In this document: positions 13,381-28,797 of the stretch, piece after piece
Layout: each line of letters opens with the position of its first letter
Position numbering within the stretch: the stretch's first letter is position 1
Assembly: GCF_047511655.1 (NCBI RefSeq)
Contig: NC_133386.1
Location: 79,549,501 to 79,613,500 of the forward strand
Source of the DNA: Castor canadensis
Taxonomy: Eukaryota > Chordata > Mammalia > Rodentia > Castoridae
Length of the DNA stretch: 64,000 nt
Direction: 5' to 3'
The notes under the pieces: generated by a model
What the model saw: only the letters and a program-made list of their open reading frames with translations
What the model was told of the DNA's origin: nothing
The model's database searches: none
Made by a program: the position numbers and the translations under genes

Positions 13381-15026
13381 CCCACCCATTACTGAAACAC
13401 TATACTTGGAAAGATGAGGGAAAAAAAAATGGCAGCTAAAAAAACTACTTGAGTAACAGGAAAGATGGGGTGGTGAGAGGAGGACCCAGCACAAGAAATA
13501 GCACAGACTTTTGAGGTTGAATCATGTTCATCAGAGGATCAAGAACTTAGACTTGCAAATTTGACTTTATTTGATACGTCTTGTCTATAATTGCTACCTT
13601 TTCATTTTTGATTTAGCATTGAATCACATTAATTTTGAAAATTCTACATGTATCTTCTATGCTGAGAAGGATAAAGAAACAGAAGGGTTTGGTTACACAT
13701 AGGCCAGTGACTTAAAGAGAGACTCACAGGTCCCAGAATTCATGGTGACAGTGGTAATCAAAGTGACAGAAAGACAGTGGTCAGGAGAAAGAGCCAGGAA
13801 TTGCTCCCTCTTCACTAGGGGTTCTCTTTAAGATTATTCCTTGAGATCTTAATTAGAGAATGGTATATAGAGTTTCCACTGTTGTGCCATGCATTCTCCT
13901 GCTTTGGAGCTCCTTCCTGATGGGGAGATCATAGATGACTTTCCATCTTCATCCATGGGAATACTGTTGATAAGTTGCTTTGTCCTAGGGACCAAAAGTC
14001 CCTATTTCTGGCCCAGGAGTTCTAGATTGACAAGCAGATATTTGTGCACCCCTTCACCAGCCAGTTGGAGGATGGAGATGCAAGATATACCTGCTTTTTG
14101 AGTTCAGCCAATTTTGCTTGAGCCTCAAGATGAATTCTCTGAGAGAGGATTCCACAAAGCCCAAGATTTGGATCATCATTTGAACTCCGAAAAGCCTGGT
14201 TCTTAGCCTCTCTCTCTTTTTGCTGGCCTGCATTCAGTTGCCCTCCAGTTCCTACAAAAAAAAAAAAGTTAGCTGGTGTTTAGTGCCTACAAAATGTCTG
14301 GCATGCTATAAGGCATATTCATATATTTACATTAATTTAATACTGTCTAGTTTTCTCTCCTAGGTAGATCCTCTGCCAAAATTTTGTGTTTATGCTTTCT
14401 AGGCCCAGCAGTATGGGATTATTTCCCCTAAGCTATGACATGAAGGTACATGTACAGTGGGTGTTATTCTTCCCGGTATCCATCTTTCTGGTTCCACACA
14501 ATTCTTCAAAAAAGATTTGTGTTAACTATTGTACCCTTGCTTTTCTCCCTTAGTCCAACCTTGAAGAGTTTACTATGGTCACATGAAACGAAATAGGGAC
14601 TGTTTTAAAAAAGACTAATTGTTATAAGTTCCCATAGGAAGAATCAATTTCATGAATGAGGAAAAACTATCTATCCCCAGGGTTCCTGCATCCAACCCTC
14701 TCCCTCATGATTTAATCATTTCAATTTAGAATGATGCATTCAGCTGTTCCCCTGTCAGCCACTGACTTTTCCCAAGCAATGAATAATAAAGAAGATGTGG
14801 CATTAACTAAGGAGGCCTTGACGTAGTTTACCGGATAATGGACAGCTGATTGTAGTACCTCTGTACCTTTGGAGCAAACCCAGCTTCTTCCTAGGGCCAA
14901 CTTGCTTTCAATTACAGTTTATTAAAAACAATGAACTGGCATTTTGGGGGTAAGGTTTGAGCTACTACCTAAATCTTAATTGATCACATTTCATGAAGTT
15001 CTGCAATAGCAGCCTTTTTTCTGTTG
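13381..15026. other. Intergenic, no gene recognised
   Basis: Unique-looking. An A-run lies at about 14256-14266. Nothing else assignable. Confidence 0.6.
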
Positions 15027-15260
15027 TTTTTTTTTTTTAAAGGGGTACTTTATTCTGAAACAACACAACAAATAAGAAACACAGGAAAACACTGGGAGTT
15101 CCACAGCAATTTCTGGGATTGTGAGGATGTTCAACTGACAGCAAGAGCAGTAACACAAAAACAGACATCAACAGGCAAGAAACAGCAGGTTACTGCCTGC
15201 AGGGGATGGCCAAGGCAGAAATTTGACTGTTTCATGTGTTTGGATAACATAATTTGACAC
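15027..15260 (-). pseudogene. Candidate retrocopied mRNA 3' end (processed, 5'-truncated)
   Basis: On the minus strand there is transcript-like sequence, then AATAAA (15054-15049) about 10 nt before a 12-A tail (15038-15027), which is the signature of a reverse-transcribed polyadenylated RNA. No coding part was identified and I do not recognise the parent. The 5' limit is approximate and no clear target-site duplication was found. Confidence 0.55.
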
Positions 15261-17054
15261 AGACGCTGAACTACATATGGCTCTAATGATATTATCGTTG
15301 ATGTGTTCTACTTAATTGTAATTGAAGTTTAATTTCTTAATTTGATTAAATAATTAAAATATATTGTGTGTATATATCAACCAAAAATGACAAAACAAAA
15401 AGACATAAAGTGTCACTGACTCCAAATGAAAGCAAAGTGGACTGGGGCCAAGAACGAAGAGTAGAATGGGACTTGAAACTAGCAAGGGCTGCGGGCCTGG
15501 TGTTAGAGAAGACTGTGATGTTCTGCAGTGAGACACCACATCTGTCCATAAGCTCTTGGAGAATAAGTTACAGTCAATTTCATGCCAGTTCTTTCAACTA
15601 AGAGTGAAAAGCCTTTGCTTTTAAGTAGGAGAGTATAGTGTTATCTCTCTGGATTTATCATTGTTGAATGAATACCTGGATGTTTCAATTCTACTATACC
15701 TTAATAAGGACCACTAGATGACATGAAATGTTACCACTGAAAAGGCCTTGGAGGGAGGGAACTGAATTCTATCTGGTGAATGCTCTACATATTAGATTTC
15801 TGAAGAACTAAAAATATTTAAAATAGACTGTTCCTTTGTCCTTACAAGCTTATTAGTTGCATATAATTTAAATGGTGACATGACATCTTCCTAAATGGAC
15901 ATGGTATGCTTTTTAAAAAAATTTTTATAATCCTTGTATGACAGCACAATTTGAAATGTAAAGTTGATTAGTTATTGAAAATCATTTTTTAGAGTAAGTG
16001 GTAGATGTTTCTGAAGTATTCCAGAAGCAATGAAAGATAAACAAAAAGTTAAATCTGCAATAAAGTACCATAAATCATACGTAATTTGGATTTCAGAAAA
16101 TGAGTCATCATATCATTGAAGATTTTGAAGTTGTTTACTACAACTTTAAAGGTGGCCATATTCCAACTGAAACGGTTTCCCTCCTCAAGTAAAAAGAGAA
16201 CTTTCATCAGAGACACACAAAACATATTTAGGCTATTTAGTCCAAGTTATTTGCTAGTTGATTTTTAAGTAGCCATAGTGAACTTATCTAAAGGATTTAG
16301 AAAAGAGGTCTCTTATAGCTGCTGATGGCACTAGGTTGATTCAACAAGTGTTTATTTGTATTAATGAATAGAGAATGAGAAAAAGGATGTATGAAAGAAC
16401 AAATAATGCAGGGGAAAACTGAGGAGAGAAATAAGCACATGTACTCACACACTGAGCCAATGTGGCTGTGCTGCCCAGGGCCCCACCCTCAATGCAGCCC
16501 ACAGGTAAGGTGTCAAGCAACATTACTAGGAACTGAGAGGCATCAAAGGCTAGGGCAACTCATGTTACTGTGTAGTAGGAAGTGCAGTTTGCAATGTCCC
16601 TGATTAATTTGATCAATACATGCATTCAAAATCTATATATCAAGTTCCAGAGTAAATGGTTTGATCAAATTGATTTTTAATTAATTTAGAAGACAACTAA
16701 AATCTCCATTTTACTCTCTTAAAAAGAAGAAATTTAACCAGCCATCTAGCTGTTAAATATTATGTAGATAAACCATTTAAGTAATTAGCTTGTTTTTCAG
16801 TTTTTTATTTGAATGTTTGTTATCTTTAGATATAGTGGATTAAGAATTAATCATGCTAACTCAATTTCTTTGATTTATGAAGTATGTCTCAAAATAATGA
16901 CCTACCCAACATGCAAAGGGTAATTACTTTCATGTCAGAAATATTTTTACATCATGTCTGCACTTCCTCCAGAGTTGCAATATGTAAAATAAAATGTCAC
17001 AGCATAATATATAAATATATAATAAACTTTAAAGTTTAATATGACTATTACTCA
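15261..17054. other. Intergenic, no gene recognised
   Basis: AT-rich unique-looking sequence. Overlapping ORFs of 60-77 codons on both strands around 15346-15601 and 16341-16603 show no domains. Confidence 0.6.
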
Positions 17055-17250
17055 TTTTTTTCAGTAGTGAGGATTGGACTCAGGGCCTCACACTTGCTAG
17101 GCAGCAGGTGCATTGCTACTGGAGCCACTTGGCCAGGCCAAAACTCAGCTGTGCTTTATTTTTACTTGTCTAATATTTGGTGGTACTGGGATTTGAACTC
17201 AGGGTCTTGTGCCTGCTAGTCAGGTGCTCTGCCACTTGTGTCAGACCACA
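17055..17250 (-). mobile_element. Two ID-like SINE units in tandem, antisense
   Basis: 17065-17135 (gattggactcagggcctcac, ttgctaggcagcaggtgc) and 17180-17248 (gggatttgaactcagggtct, tgctagtcaggtgctctgcc) are both reverse-complement tRNA-derived units. Confidence 0.8.
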
Positions 17251-17289
17251 GTATAATTATTATCCTTAATGGTATCTCTCTTTCCCTTG

Positions 17290-17470
17290 TGACAACATTT
17301 CAGTCTTTTAATACTGTCTTTTTATGGTTTATTTTATTTCATTTTCATTTATTTTTATTACCATAAGTTAATTGTACAATGGGGCTTCATTGTGATACTT
17401 ACAGCATGTATATATTTTGATGAAATTCACACCATTTAATTAGTATTTTTTGATTTAATTTTGAAACCAG
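17290..17470 (-). mobile_element. L1 3'-end fragment, antisense
   Basis: A T-rich tail, then ttaattgtacaatggggctt and cattgtgatacttacagc, matches the reverse complement of the rodent L1 3' end seen also at 39705, 42225 and 50820. Confidence 0.7.
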
Positions 17471-17584
17471 TAAAGTGATAGTACCTCATTCTGCGTTATC
17501 CTGATTATGGAATAGGCTCAATTTCCAGGTATTTGTAGGCCTTAGGAATGAACAAAGGACCTGTCTCATGTTTGAGTACTTTAA

Positions 17585-17670
17585 CTTCTTTTAATGCTGG
17601 AAATCAAACCCAGGGTTCTGTGCATGCTAGGCAAGCACCTTTCCTCTGGGCTATCTATATCCTAGCCTTT
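17585..17670 (-). mobile_element. ID-like SINE, antisense
   Basis: gaaatcaaacccagggttct followed by gcatgctaggcaagcacctt is a reverse-complement ID-type unit. Confidence 0.8.
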
Positions 17671-18189
17671 GAGTACTTTAACCTTCTCCACAAGCCCTGA
17701 AGCCTACAGAACACAAATGATGCTCGAAGACATGCCAGGAGTATGAGAGCGGGAGACAAAACATAAGTATTTGAAAGAAACATGTCTATTTTAACACATG
17801 GCAAGCCATCTATTCCTGGTTTGTGTGAAGGTGCTGAACTACTGCTCACAAAGAATTCACAAAAAGTGGAGTATGAGGGCTAAATGAATAATGAAAACAA
17901 ATTTTTGTAATTTTAATGCAAGTTAGAAGAAATTGTAGGACAAAGAATCCCAGTCACCACTTTTTTTCTCTTCTAATGTTTTAACAAGTCTAAGAAAAAT
18001 GAACAATGTCACTAGTTTTATGTTAACCAAAGTAATTACAAATCTCAAACTTGGAGAACAATTCTTCTATTACCCTTCAGAGATATCTTACTTATATGAA
18101 TTTTGGATATTCAACCTTGTAATCATATATCAACATGAGCTTCCTTAAAAGGGACTAAAGTCCCAGTACTTCTGTTAGAATTAAGACTT
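17671..18189. other. Intergenic, no gene recognised
   Basis: AT-rich, nothing assignable. Confidence 0.6.
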
Positions 18190-18265
18190 CTTTTGTGGTA
18201 CTGGCATTTGAACTCAGCATTGAGCTCTATCACTTGAGGTATTTGACCCACTTGTACATCAAGAA
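18190..18265 (-). mobile_element. ID-like SINE fragment, antisense
   Basis: tggtactggcatttgaactc and ctctatcacttgaggtattt match a degraded ID-like unit. Confidence 0.6.
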
Positions 18266-18934
18266 TTGAGACTTATTAGACACTGCTCTCTTTCAGTGCA
18301 AAGCTTCTATGATTCAAATATCAACAACTGTTATGGTTATTTTATCCTCTATACCTTCTCAACTAACACTAATTCTCTTGCATCCTGAAGCATTTCCCAT
18401 TGGCAAAATGTTAATTTTGAATTTCTTTTATATCACACTACTAAAATAAACTCTGGGGTCCTAGGATCAAGCCCTGTCGTGAATCTGCAACTAATTTTCC
18501 TCTTCCCACTTAAGGACCTTAGGATTTTCAAGGTGGTAAGATTTCTCTTCCAGAATCTGACTTGTAGAAAATGTCTATTTTTTTTTAAATGTTAATCATC
18601 CTGGTAGCTTCAAGAAAAAATTTTGTTTAAATATTATTTGTGTTCAGTACTTTGGGTTTTTCTAAGACAATATGTCTAGTTGCTTAGCATATTTAATGGC
18701 TACTTTGTCAACATTAAGATAATATTAACTGTGCTCTTTAATTTATTATTTGTTTGGCAGCAGATAATTTTGAGAGAGTGAAGTTAACAGGAAAAGACTT
18801 TTAAAAACAAGTTGGTGGTAGAAATAACACTAAAAAAGTTCTCTCAAATAAGCAGGTATTTGCATTACTGAATTAATCTTTGGTTTGCAGACAGGAGTAA
18901 ATGTGCCCTCTGACGCTTCCTCAAATTCATGTGA
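18266..18934. other. Intergenic, no gene recognised
   Basis: AT-rich unique-looking sequence. Confidence 0.6.
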
Positions 18935-19430
18935 TGGTTACTCAACTTCTGAATTCAGTATCTGAAAATGGTTTCAGCAAAATGGGTGTTAAGAGTTTGG
19001 AGAGGATCTGCAGTTCCAGTGTTGGAAACTCAGCACCCAGGAGTTGAGGGGGTGGCACCTCCAATAGGTGGTGTGTAATGGAAGATATTGAGGCCATGGC
19101 ACACTCTTGTAAGGAATTAATGCTGCTTTCACAGAGCTTGTTCTCTGGAGTGTGAACTGTTATTAAACAAACAAACAAACAAACAAGGTTAGTCCCTGAA
19201 TTTCTCTGGCTTCCTGTCTTGTCAGCTTACTTCTTCTGCATGCACTTCTGCCACCATGATGCCACACAACATGTTGTAACACATACAAGAAGGCTCCCAC
19301 CAGAGGCCAAACAATGGAGTCACATGATCCTGAAATTTTAGCCTCCAAAACTATGAGCTAAATAATAATAATCTCCTCCTTTTTTAAAAGCATTTTGTTA
19401 TAATTACAGAAAACAGACTAACAGAATGAC
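18935..19430 (+). mobile_element. THE1/MST-like MaLR LTR
   Basis: Contains agcctccaaaactatgagct, aaataataataatctcctcc and agaaaacagactaacagaat, the 3' half of a MaLR LTR, and at 19163-19186 an (AAAC)n run. The two minus-strand ORFs here are non-coding by-products. Confidence 0.75.
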
Positions 19431-19799
19431 TACATACCACTTGTTAAATGTATCTTTGAAATGTTAAAGCTCAGATAAAAGAGTTCAACTGTTAGTGGTC
19501 AACAAATACATCAGTATTAATTATGGATTAATTAACAATTCACTGATACATCAAGATGGACTTATTTTCACAAGGGACACAAAAGAGGAATGTTTGTTAT
19601 ATTTCCCCTTTCTACTCTCCACAAAGTTCACAAGTTCCATAAAGTGAACATTAATATTCTCTTCAGAGCAGTTCTGTATCGTCCAGCACAAATACACAGA
19701 AGCAAAATATTGTAATACAAATATTACAGCTTACTTATTCAGATTTGGTAGTTTTTAAAAGTATATGTATATTTCTACTTTATGCTTCTCCAGATGAAT
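19431..19799. other. Intergenic, no gene recognised
   Basis: AT-rich. Confidence 0.6.
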
Positions 19800-19920
19800 G
19801 CAACATTTTTTGAGGCAGAGTCTTGCTATGTAGCACAGGTTAGCCTTGAATTCATAATCTTCCTGCCTCAGCCTCCCGAGTGCTAGGGTTACAGGCACAC
19901 ACCACTAATACCCAGCTGAA
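19800..19920 (-). mobile_element. B1-like SINE, antisense
   Basis: gaggcagagtcttgctatgt, agcctcccgagtgctagggt and cacaccactaatacccagct match a reverse-complement B1 monomer. Confidence 0.85.
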
Positions 19921-21959
19921 TGTAAGTTTTGAATACTTCTTTCATTTTGAGTAAGGAAACCTTCTGGTCCATGGGACTTGCAACATTGGTTGAAACTATA
20001 GCAAGCATTTCATCAAGATGTCAAAACAGGAAGAACTTCTGGCCTAATCAGCACCGATAATAGTATAGGAAAATAATGGCTAATCATTTTGAGGAAGAAT
20101 TCTAATAAAGGACAATCTATATTGAGTTTGATTTAAAGTACAATGATGTAGGTCTGTCCAACCATATTTGTTGCTTAGGCAGAATTATTTCAATTCATTG
20201 ATTTGTGGCTGAGAAAGGAGTTTACTTTTATTTGGTCATATATTTCAAATATAGACCCTTGAAAATAACACCTTAAGAAATTACACTTAACAACATGCTG
20301 AACAGTAGTGATGTTTTATCAGGTATTTATAGGTGAGACTGTAGCACACGCCAATAACCTCTTCATAGCTAAAATATTCCTTGACATGCAGCAATTTGTT
20401 ACTGATCATTTAAATCCACTCACACAGATGTAAGACTAACAGTGTGGCCAACAGAAAAGGGTGCTGGCCTATGATGAAGGCAACTGACTAACTTTAATTT
20501 TTCTATAACTAGTTGTATAAACTTGGAATAAATCACATATCCTGTCTTCACCTATAAATTAGAGCTGCATTTTGGCCAGAATAGTTTTAAAGATAAAAAT
20601 GAAATAATAGAGGACAAAGGGTTGAGAAGTTTAAAACAATAAAAGTTAGTTTTTCGGCTACTAATAATATGCAATAAGTTGGAACATTATGAAGCTGTAT
20701 GAGCTGGATGTTGCTGATCTTTGTTAGGCTCTGAATAAACATTTATTATTCCCTGAAAAATCATAGAGAAAAGCATTTCATAAGCACCATTTCCCTGAAA
20801 AAGCAGGTCATTTCCCAAGTGAATTTTAACTTTTACATGAAGCATTGTGAGAAGTTGCTACAAGCAATACTAACTAACTAACAGCAGAGAGACCTCCACT
20901 TCACCATGCATTAAAAACGTGTGTGTGCATACTTGGAACCAATGTTGTTCCCTGTTGGTCTCAGGAACTACTCAGATTTACTTTATGAAGGAAGCAAATG
21001 GGGGAATGGGCTCACATCCCTTACATTGCTAGCACTCTGCACTGAATGGTGCTAGCATGTCACTTATTGTGTGAAAGATCAAAAAGTAGAAGCAATGGGA
21101 GAGCTTAGAGAAGGTGGTGTGTGAAGACCAAGAGAAGGATATGACCTTGGGAGAGAAGCTGGGTAGATGACTGTGAAAAGAAGGAAGTTACAGACTTAAC
21201 ACAGCAGTTTTCTGGACTTTTTTCTCTTTCCTTCTGGGCATGAGGTTGGGGAAATAATTTCATATCTGTTTACTTCTTATCTTTTGAAACCAATTTTGAG
21301 AGGATAGCAAGCACAGAGAACAAGAAGTAAAAAATGGCACCACTGCTAAGTATACTTGGGCCATTCTCCAAGCCTCCCGCTGTGATTCTCTGTGTGTGGG
21401 TTTCCTGCAAACTCTCCATGAGGCTGCTAGCTTGTTAGCTCTCCACTGCCTCAGGAGTCAACCACTGAAGGAGTAAGATGCTCCCATCAACCCATTTAGG
21501 TCATTGGGCATTCAGGCCCTTAACAGTTGTGTCAGAATAAAACACCTAGCGTAGTTCCCCAAAATATGTCAACCTGAATGTCCAGAACTTTGAAAGAATT
21601 AGATTGGAGTTCTGGTTCAATATGAAGTCCAAAAGGGATATGAGAAGACAGAGAGGGAGCTAACTCATAGAGTATAAGAAACTTCCAGAAAGAAAGGGAC
21701 CCGCACAACCAAGGCTCTACCATGCCTTTCAAAAATAAGCTCATGCCTTATTTTTTCAATCTTGAAAATGAGGATATGATATGTAAAGTTCTGGTTTGGG
21801 GAGAAAAGTTTAAAAGAAATATGTATCTAAGATATTGAGTCCTCTGCCTGGCATGTAATAATAAACTCCATAACGATAACAATTATTAAGACCAATGTTG
21901 AACTTTTTTTTTATTCTGGTAAGGGAAGATTGATAATTACTGTAACTTGGAAATCAATA
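19921..21959. other. Intergenic, 2 kb with no gene recognised
   Basis: Unique-looking, AT-rich. The 70-codon minus-strand ORF at 21532-21744 is not recognised. Confidence 0.6.
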
Positions 21960-22165
21960 AGTACATTGCGAGCATGTATGAAAAGGTTATAATGAGACTC
22001 ATTTTTTAAAAATTGCAAGAAAGATAAAGTAGGGAGAGGGAATATGAAAGAGTAATAGAGGAGGTGAATATGGTCAAAGTATATATTATATGCATGATGG
22101 AACTACCACAATGAATCCCTATCTTGTACAATTAATATGTAATAGTAAAAATGATAAAAATACAA
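21960..22165 (+). mobile_element. L1 3'-end fragment
   Basis: gggagagggaatatgaaaga, atggtcaaagtatatattat and cttgtacaattaatatgtaa, then an A-rich end, match the rodent L1 3' terminus in sense orientation. Confidence 0.7.
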
Positions 22166-22994
22166 GTAGTTTTTATTCCTCAAAGAATGTAAAAATTTCA
22201 GATAAAGATTTTTTGCTTACCCACAAAGCAATCTAAATTTAGACTGTCCCTGTTTTAGTTTTGTGATTGTTTCAATGTTATCGATTCATAAAATCATAGG
22301 TCTTTTTTCTCACCTTTTAAATACTAAAAAAGCAAATTTCTTACCAAATAGATACAGTAGGTAAAGTCAGCTCCTCATCAAAAAAAAGCAAGTCCATCTA
22401 AACATAATGTATGAGTTAACTATGTTGAGAAATATCTTGGCTGTGAATGTGTTTGGAAAGTTTAGAGTTTCTCATTTCATAATTATTTTAGTTATCTAGA
22501 AAAAAAGGAAAGTAATGCTTGCAATTGCCAAATCTGCAATTTCATGTTAAGGATGGATATATTTTCTCAGAATGTAAATATTATCTCAGTTTGAAGACAG
22601 GGAGAAGGGGAAACTGCATGTAACAAGTAGTCACTATGCATCGGGTACATATTAATCCAAAGATTAAATTGCACACCACGGCACTGCCAAGAGTAAGATA
22701 TCCCAGATGTTGTGGTGCAGGAGGCAGGGGGGTCTGGATATGACTGGCAGTGTTGGGCAATACTTTGTTAAAAGTTTAAGGAAGTATCAGCCACAAAGCT
22801 CTGGCAACTGGGGGGAAATGGGGTGTTGCCCCATTGTTGCTGGATCTCATCTTTTCCCCAGATCTGCTTCCTTCTTAGCCATGTCCTCCATTCTTGGGAG
22901 AGACCATGGGAGTGGCTGGGCAGAGAAGTGAACTCTCTGCTTAGGGGAGGCTCTCCTCAAGAAGACAGGCTGGGGTGCTGTTTGTATAGGGCAA
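22166..22994. other. Intergenic, no gene recognised
   Basis: AT-rich to 22600, then higher GC. Overlapping ORFs at 22707-23017 have no domains. Confidence 0.6.
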
Positions 22995-23150
22995 ACTGTA
23001 GCTGGCCCTCTTGTTAAGATCACCTGGAAGCTTTACTAAGCTTTATTAGTAAGCTTATTTCTTAAGCTTTATTTAGTAATAAAATGGGTACTCCGGCCCC
23101 ACAGGACAAAATCCAAGTATGCACAGGTACTCACCAGCTCAGAAATTGAG
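22995..23150 (+). mobile_element. MER5-like DNA transposon relic, with a local AAGCTT-rich insertion
   Basis: gatcacctggaagctttact and actccggccccacaggacaa resemble MER5 (hAT-Charlie type). The middle (about 23027-23080) has repeated AAGCTT and inverted TTACTAA/TTAGTAA units. Confidence 0.5.
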
Positions 23151-23164
23151 TGTTTTGTTTGTTT

Positions 23165-23500
23165 GTTTGATTTTCGTAGTACTGTGGTTTAAACTCAGGG
23201 CCTTGCTTTGGTAGGCAAGCATTCTATCACTTGAGTCACACTTCAGCCCTTTTTGCTTTAGGCTATTTTTTCAAATAGGGTCTCACTTTTGTATTAGGCC
23301 AGCGTTGGACTGCGATCTCACTACCTACTCCTCTCATATAGCTAGCTTATAGATATGAATCACTATGTCCAGCTTATTGGTTGAGATGGTGTCTTGGTAA
23401 ATTTTTGCCTGGGTTGACACCAATCCATGACCGTCCCAATCACTGCTTCCCAAGTAGTAGGGATCATAGGGATGAGCCCCTGCACCCAGCCTTGGTTTTC
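23165..23500 (-). mobile_element. Long composite SINE (ID-like plus two B1-like parts), antisense
   Basis: tttaaactcagggccttgct, acttgagtcacacttcagcc, tcaaatagggtctcactttt and attggttgagatggtgtctt give the order of the composite rodent SINE. Both minus ORFs at 23334-23551 lie inside it. Confidence 0.8.
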
Positions 23501-23869
23501 TTTTCTGTTTTTGATGAAGGTTAAAATACAATACAAAATAATGATAGTCATTCTAAATTCTTGCTTTGTTCAGTGTGGTGTATCTAATAAGTGATTAATC
23601 CCTTTGGCCTTATTTTCAGAAGGTGCAGAATTCATATCATCCTTTAAAGGCAATGTTTTAACAGTCTTTATGTCTCCATTTTTCAATTCTTGTCTCAGCT
23701 TCCAATGAAAAGTTATTAGTAAACCACAGGCATCTCACTCATGGCAAGGAAGACTACAGGGCATTCACAGCCAAATGGGTGGAGCTCAAGGCCTGACCCC
23801 CACAAAGTAGGAGTTATGAAAGCTGGACGAGTCTCTTACAAATTCTCACAACACAGGGTAGTTCAGCAG
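23501..23869. other. Intergenic, no gene recognised
   Basis: Unique-looking. Confidence 0.6.
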
Positions 23870-23985
23870 AGGCCTGGTGTGGTAGTTCATGCCTATAATC
23901 ACAGCACTTGGAAGGCTAGGGCAGGAGGATCATGACTTACCTATGCTACATAGCTAGACTTTGCTTAAAAAACAAACAAACAAAG
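23870..23985 (+). mobile_element. B1-like SINE, sense
   Basis: ggcctggtgtggtagttcat, gcctataatcacagcacttg, and an (AAAC)n tail at about 23968-23984. Confidence 0.85.
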
Positions 23986-24299
23986 ATCCATCAGAGTGTG
24001 GCCCAAAAGTAAGTTTTCAGAACTCTCACAGGCCTTACCCTAATGCACTGCCAGTGGCACGTCTTACGTAATAACCTAGGTACTACCTCATAGATTTTCT
24101 TCCTTGTGGATAATGTTCTTCTCTAATTTTCCCTAACTCTTGAAGGAATGTCTTTTTTCTTTTTCAAGAGTCAGTCCAAATAACACTGTTCTTCTAGATT
24201 TCTGTTAGTCCTGCATCGTAGTTAGCACTTATCTTGGTGCCTGCCACACAAAAGGTGGTCAAATTACATACACATGTGTGTATGTATACATATGAAATG
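23986..24299. other. Intergenic, upstream of the CpG island
   Basis: Includes an L2-like fragment at about 24195-24262 (gcacttatcttggtgcctgc) and purine-pyrimidine alternation at 24266-24294. Confidence 0.5.
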
Positions 24300-24506
24300 G
24301 CTGGATAGGATGCGTTCGGGGGCGGATGGCTGGCGGTGGGCTTCTAAGAACAATGTAGTTGTCACCCACCCTGCAGGACGCTTGGGCCTGGTTCAAGGGA
24401 AGGCTGGCTTCTGCCAGAGGTTTGATTTCTCCATTTTGGGACAGAGCTGCCTAGGGAGCCGGCAGGGGGCGGCGTTGTCATGCAGCTGGATGCTACGCGG
24501 GTGACA

Positions 24507-24529
24507 CCCCCGCCCCCCGCCCCCCGCCC
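24507..24529 (-). promoter_or_regulatory. C-rich tandem tract (G-quadruplex on the minus strand)
   Basis: C5-G-C6-G-C6-G-C3 on the + strand. On the minus strand this gives four G runs with single-nucleotide loops, a very favourable quadruplex pattern, at the upstream edge of the CpG island. Confidence 0.6.
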
Positions 24530-25086
24530 TTACCCCAAGCCGCGCAGTTTTGGTGTCTAGGTCGGGCTCCCCCAGTTCTGGGGGTTCGGTGGGGGCGGCC
24601 TTTGTGTCCTTCAGGAGGATGGTCGGAGTTGCGCAGGGCCTCGAGGGAGGGTGTATTCAGCTTTCCCTCCTAAGTGAAGCGAAAACTGCTGTTTTAGTTT
24701 GAAAGAGGCGGCGAACGGCCGGAATAAATGTGGGAAGGAAGCGGGAGCTTTCTAGCAAACGCCGCGGCGGGGGCGCGCGCGCTCGCGGAGATAGCCATTA
24801 CAATGGTTGAGCTCTGCCCAAACCCCGGAAGCTGGAGGGGGGAAAGTCTTCCTAACCTTTACGCTTGTAGTTTTACATCTCGTAGGAAGCCAAATCGTAT
24901 TTCCCTGACAGTTTTATTCACTTGAAAAGGGCAAACCTTAGCAGACGGCGAGAGATGGACGCGCTTCGCCCCCTCTACTCCTCTTCCCGCAGACACGCCG
25001 CCACTGCCACCCTTTCCGTGACTAGACGGCCGCGCGCTCCCCGAGGCGCGCTCCCCAGGGCGCGCTGGGCCGGCTCGGACCTCGCG

Positions 25087-25091
25087 ATTGG
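25087..25091 (-). promoter_or_regulatory. Inverted CCAAT box in the upstream CpG block
   Basis: GCGATTGGCTGC contains ATTGG, the NF-Y site on the reverse strand, inside the densest CpG stretch, about 710 bp upstream of the TATA box. It may mark an alternative or divergent promoter. No transcript is demonstrable from sequence. Confidence 0.4.
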
Positions 25092-25680
25092 CTGCTCGCC
25101 TCGGGATGTCTGCTCGGTCACGCGCACTGTCTCCGCCGCGCTCCCGAGCTCCAGCCGCTATCGCGTAGCAGCGGGAGGTTGGCTGGAGGCCCGTGGCGCC
25201 TCCCACGCGTCTCCTCGGGCTCGTCCGGAGTTACCCAGCGCTTCCCAAGGTTTCGATTCTCGGTTATCACCAAGCCCTTCCCCTCACGCACCGTGGGCAA
25301 ATGCACTCCAGAGTCCGCACTTGGATGGGGGTCATTAAAGAAGTCAACGGTCCAGCTCTACACGGACGCAGTGTGAAAGGGAGGTCTTGGGGAAACCTCT
25401 AGAGCCCCCAGGTTACGCTACAATGACGCGCTCTAACCGAGAATTTTATGGTTGAGAAGTTTTTGCAGCTGTGTCATTTTAGTCCTGATCCAGTTTCGAT
25501 GGCCACTATCACTGTTGGAACATTTTTAGTGCCCCCACTTAGGGGAGGGGGGGAGGGGTGTGTGAGGCTGTACCTAAATTAAGTATGTAAATATACATCT
25601 GTACGCACACATGTAACACATACATACAGCCAGCGACCCGCAGTCCGGGGCTGTCAGTCCGCAGCGCGAGCTCAGGCTGA

Positions 25681-28797
<3,117 letters not shown>

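Noticed and set aside
24859-25338. 115- and 138-codon ORFs on opposite strands upstream of the gene
   Set aside because: Overlapping Arg/Ala/Pro-rich frames typical of CpG islands, with no domain or splice context.
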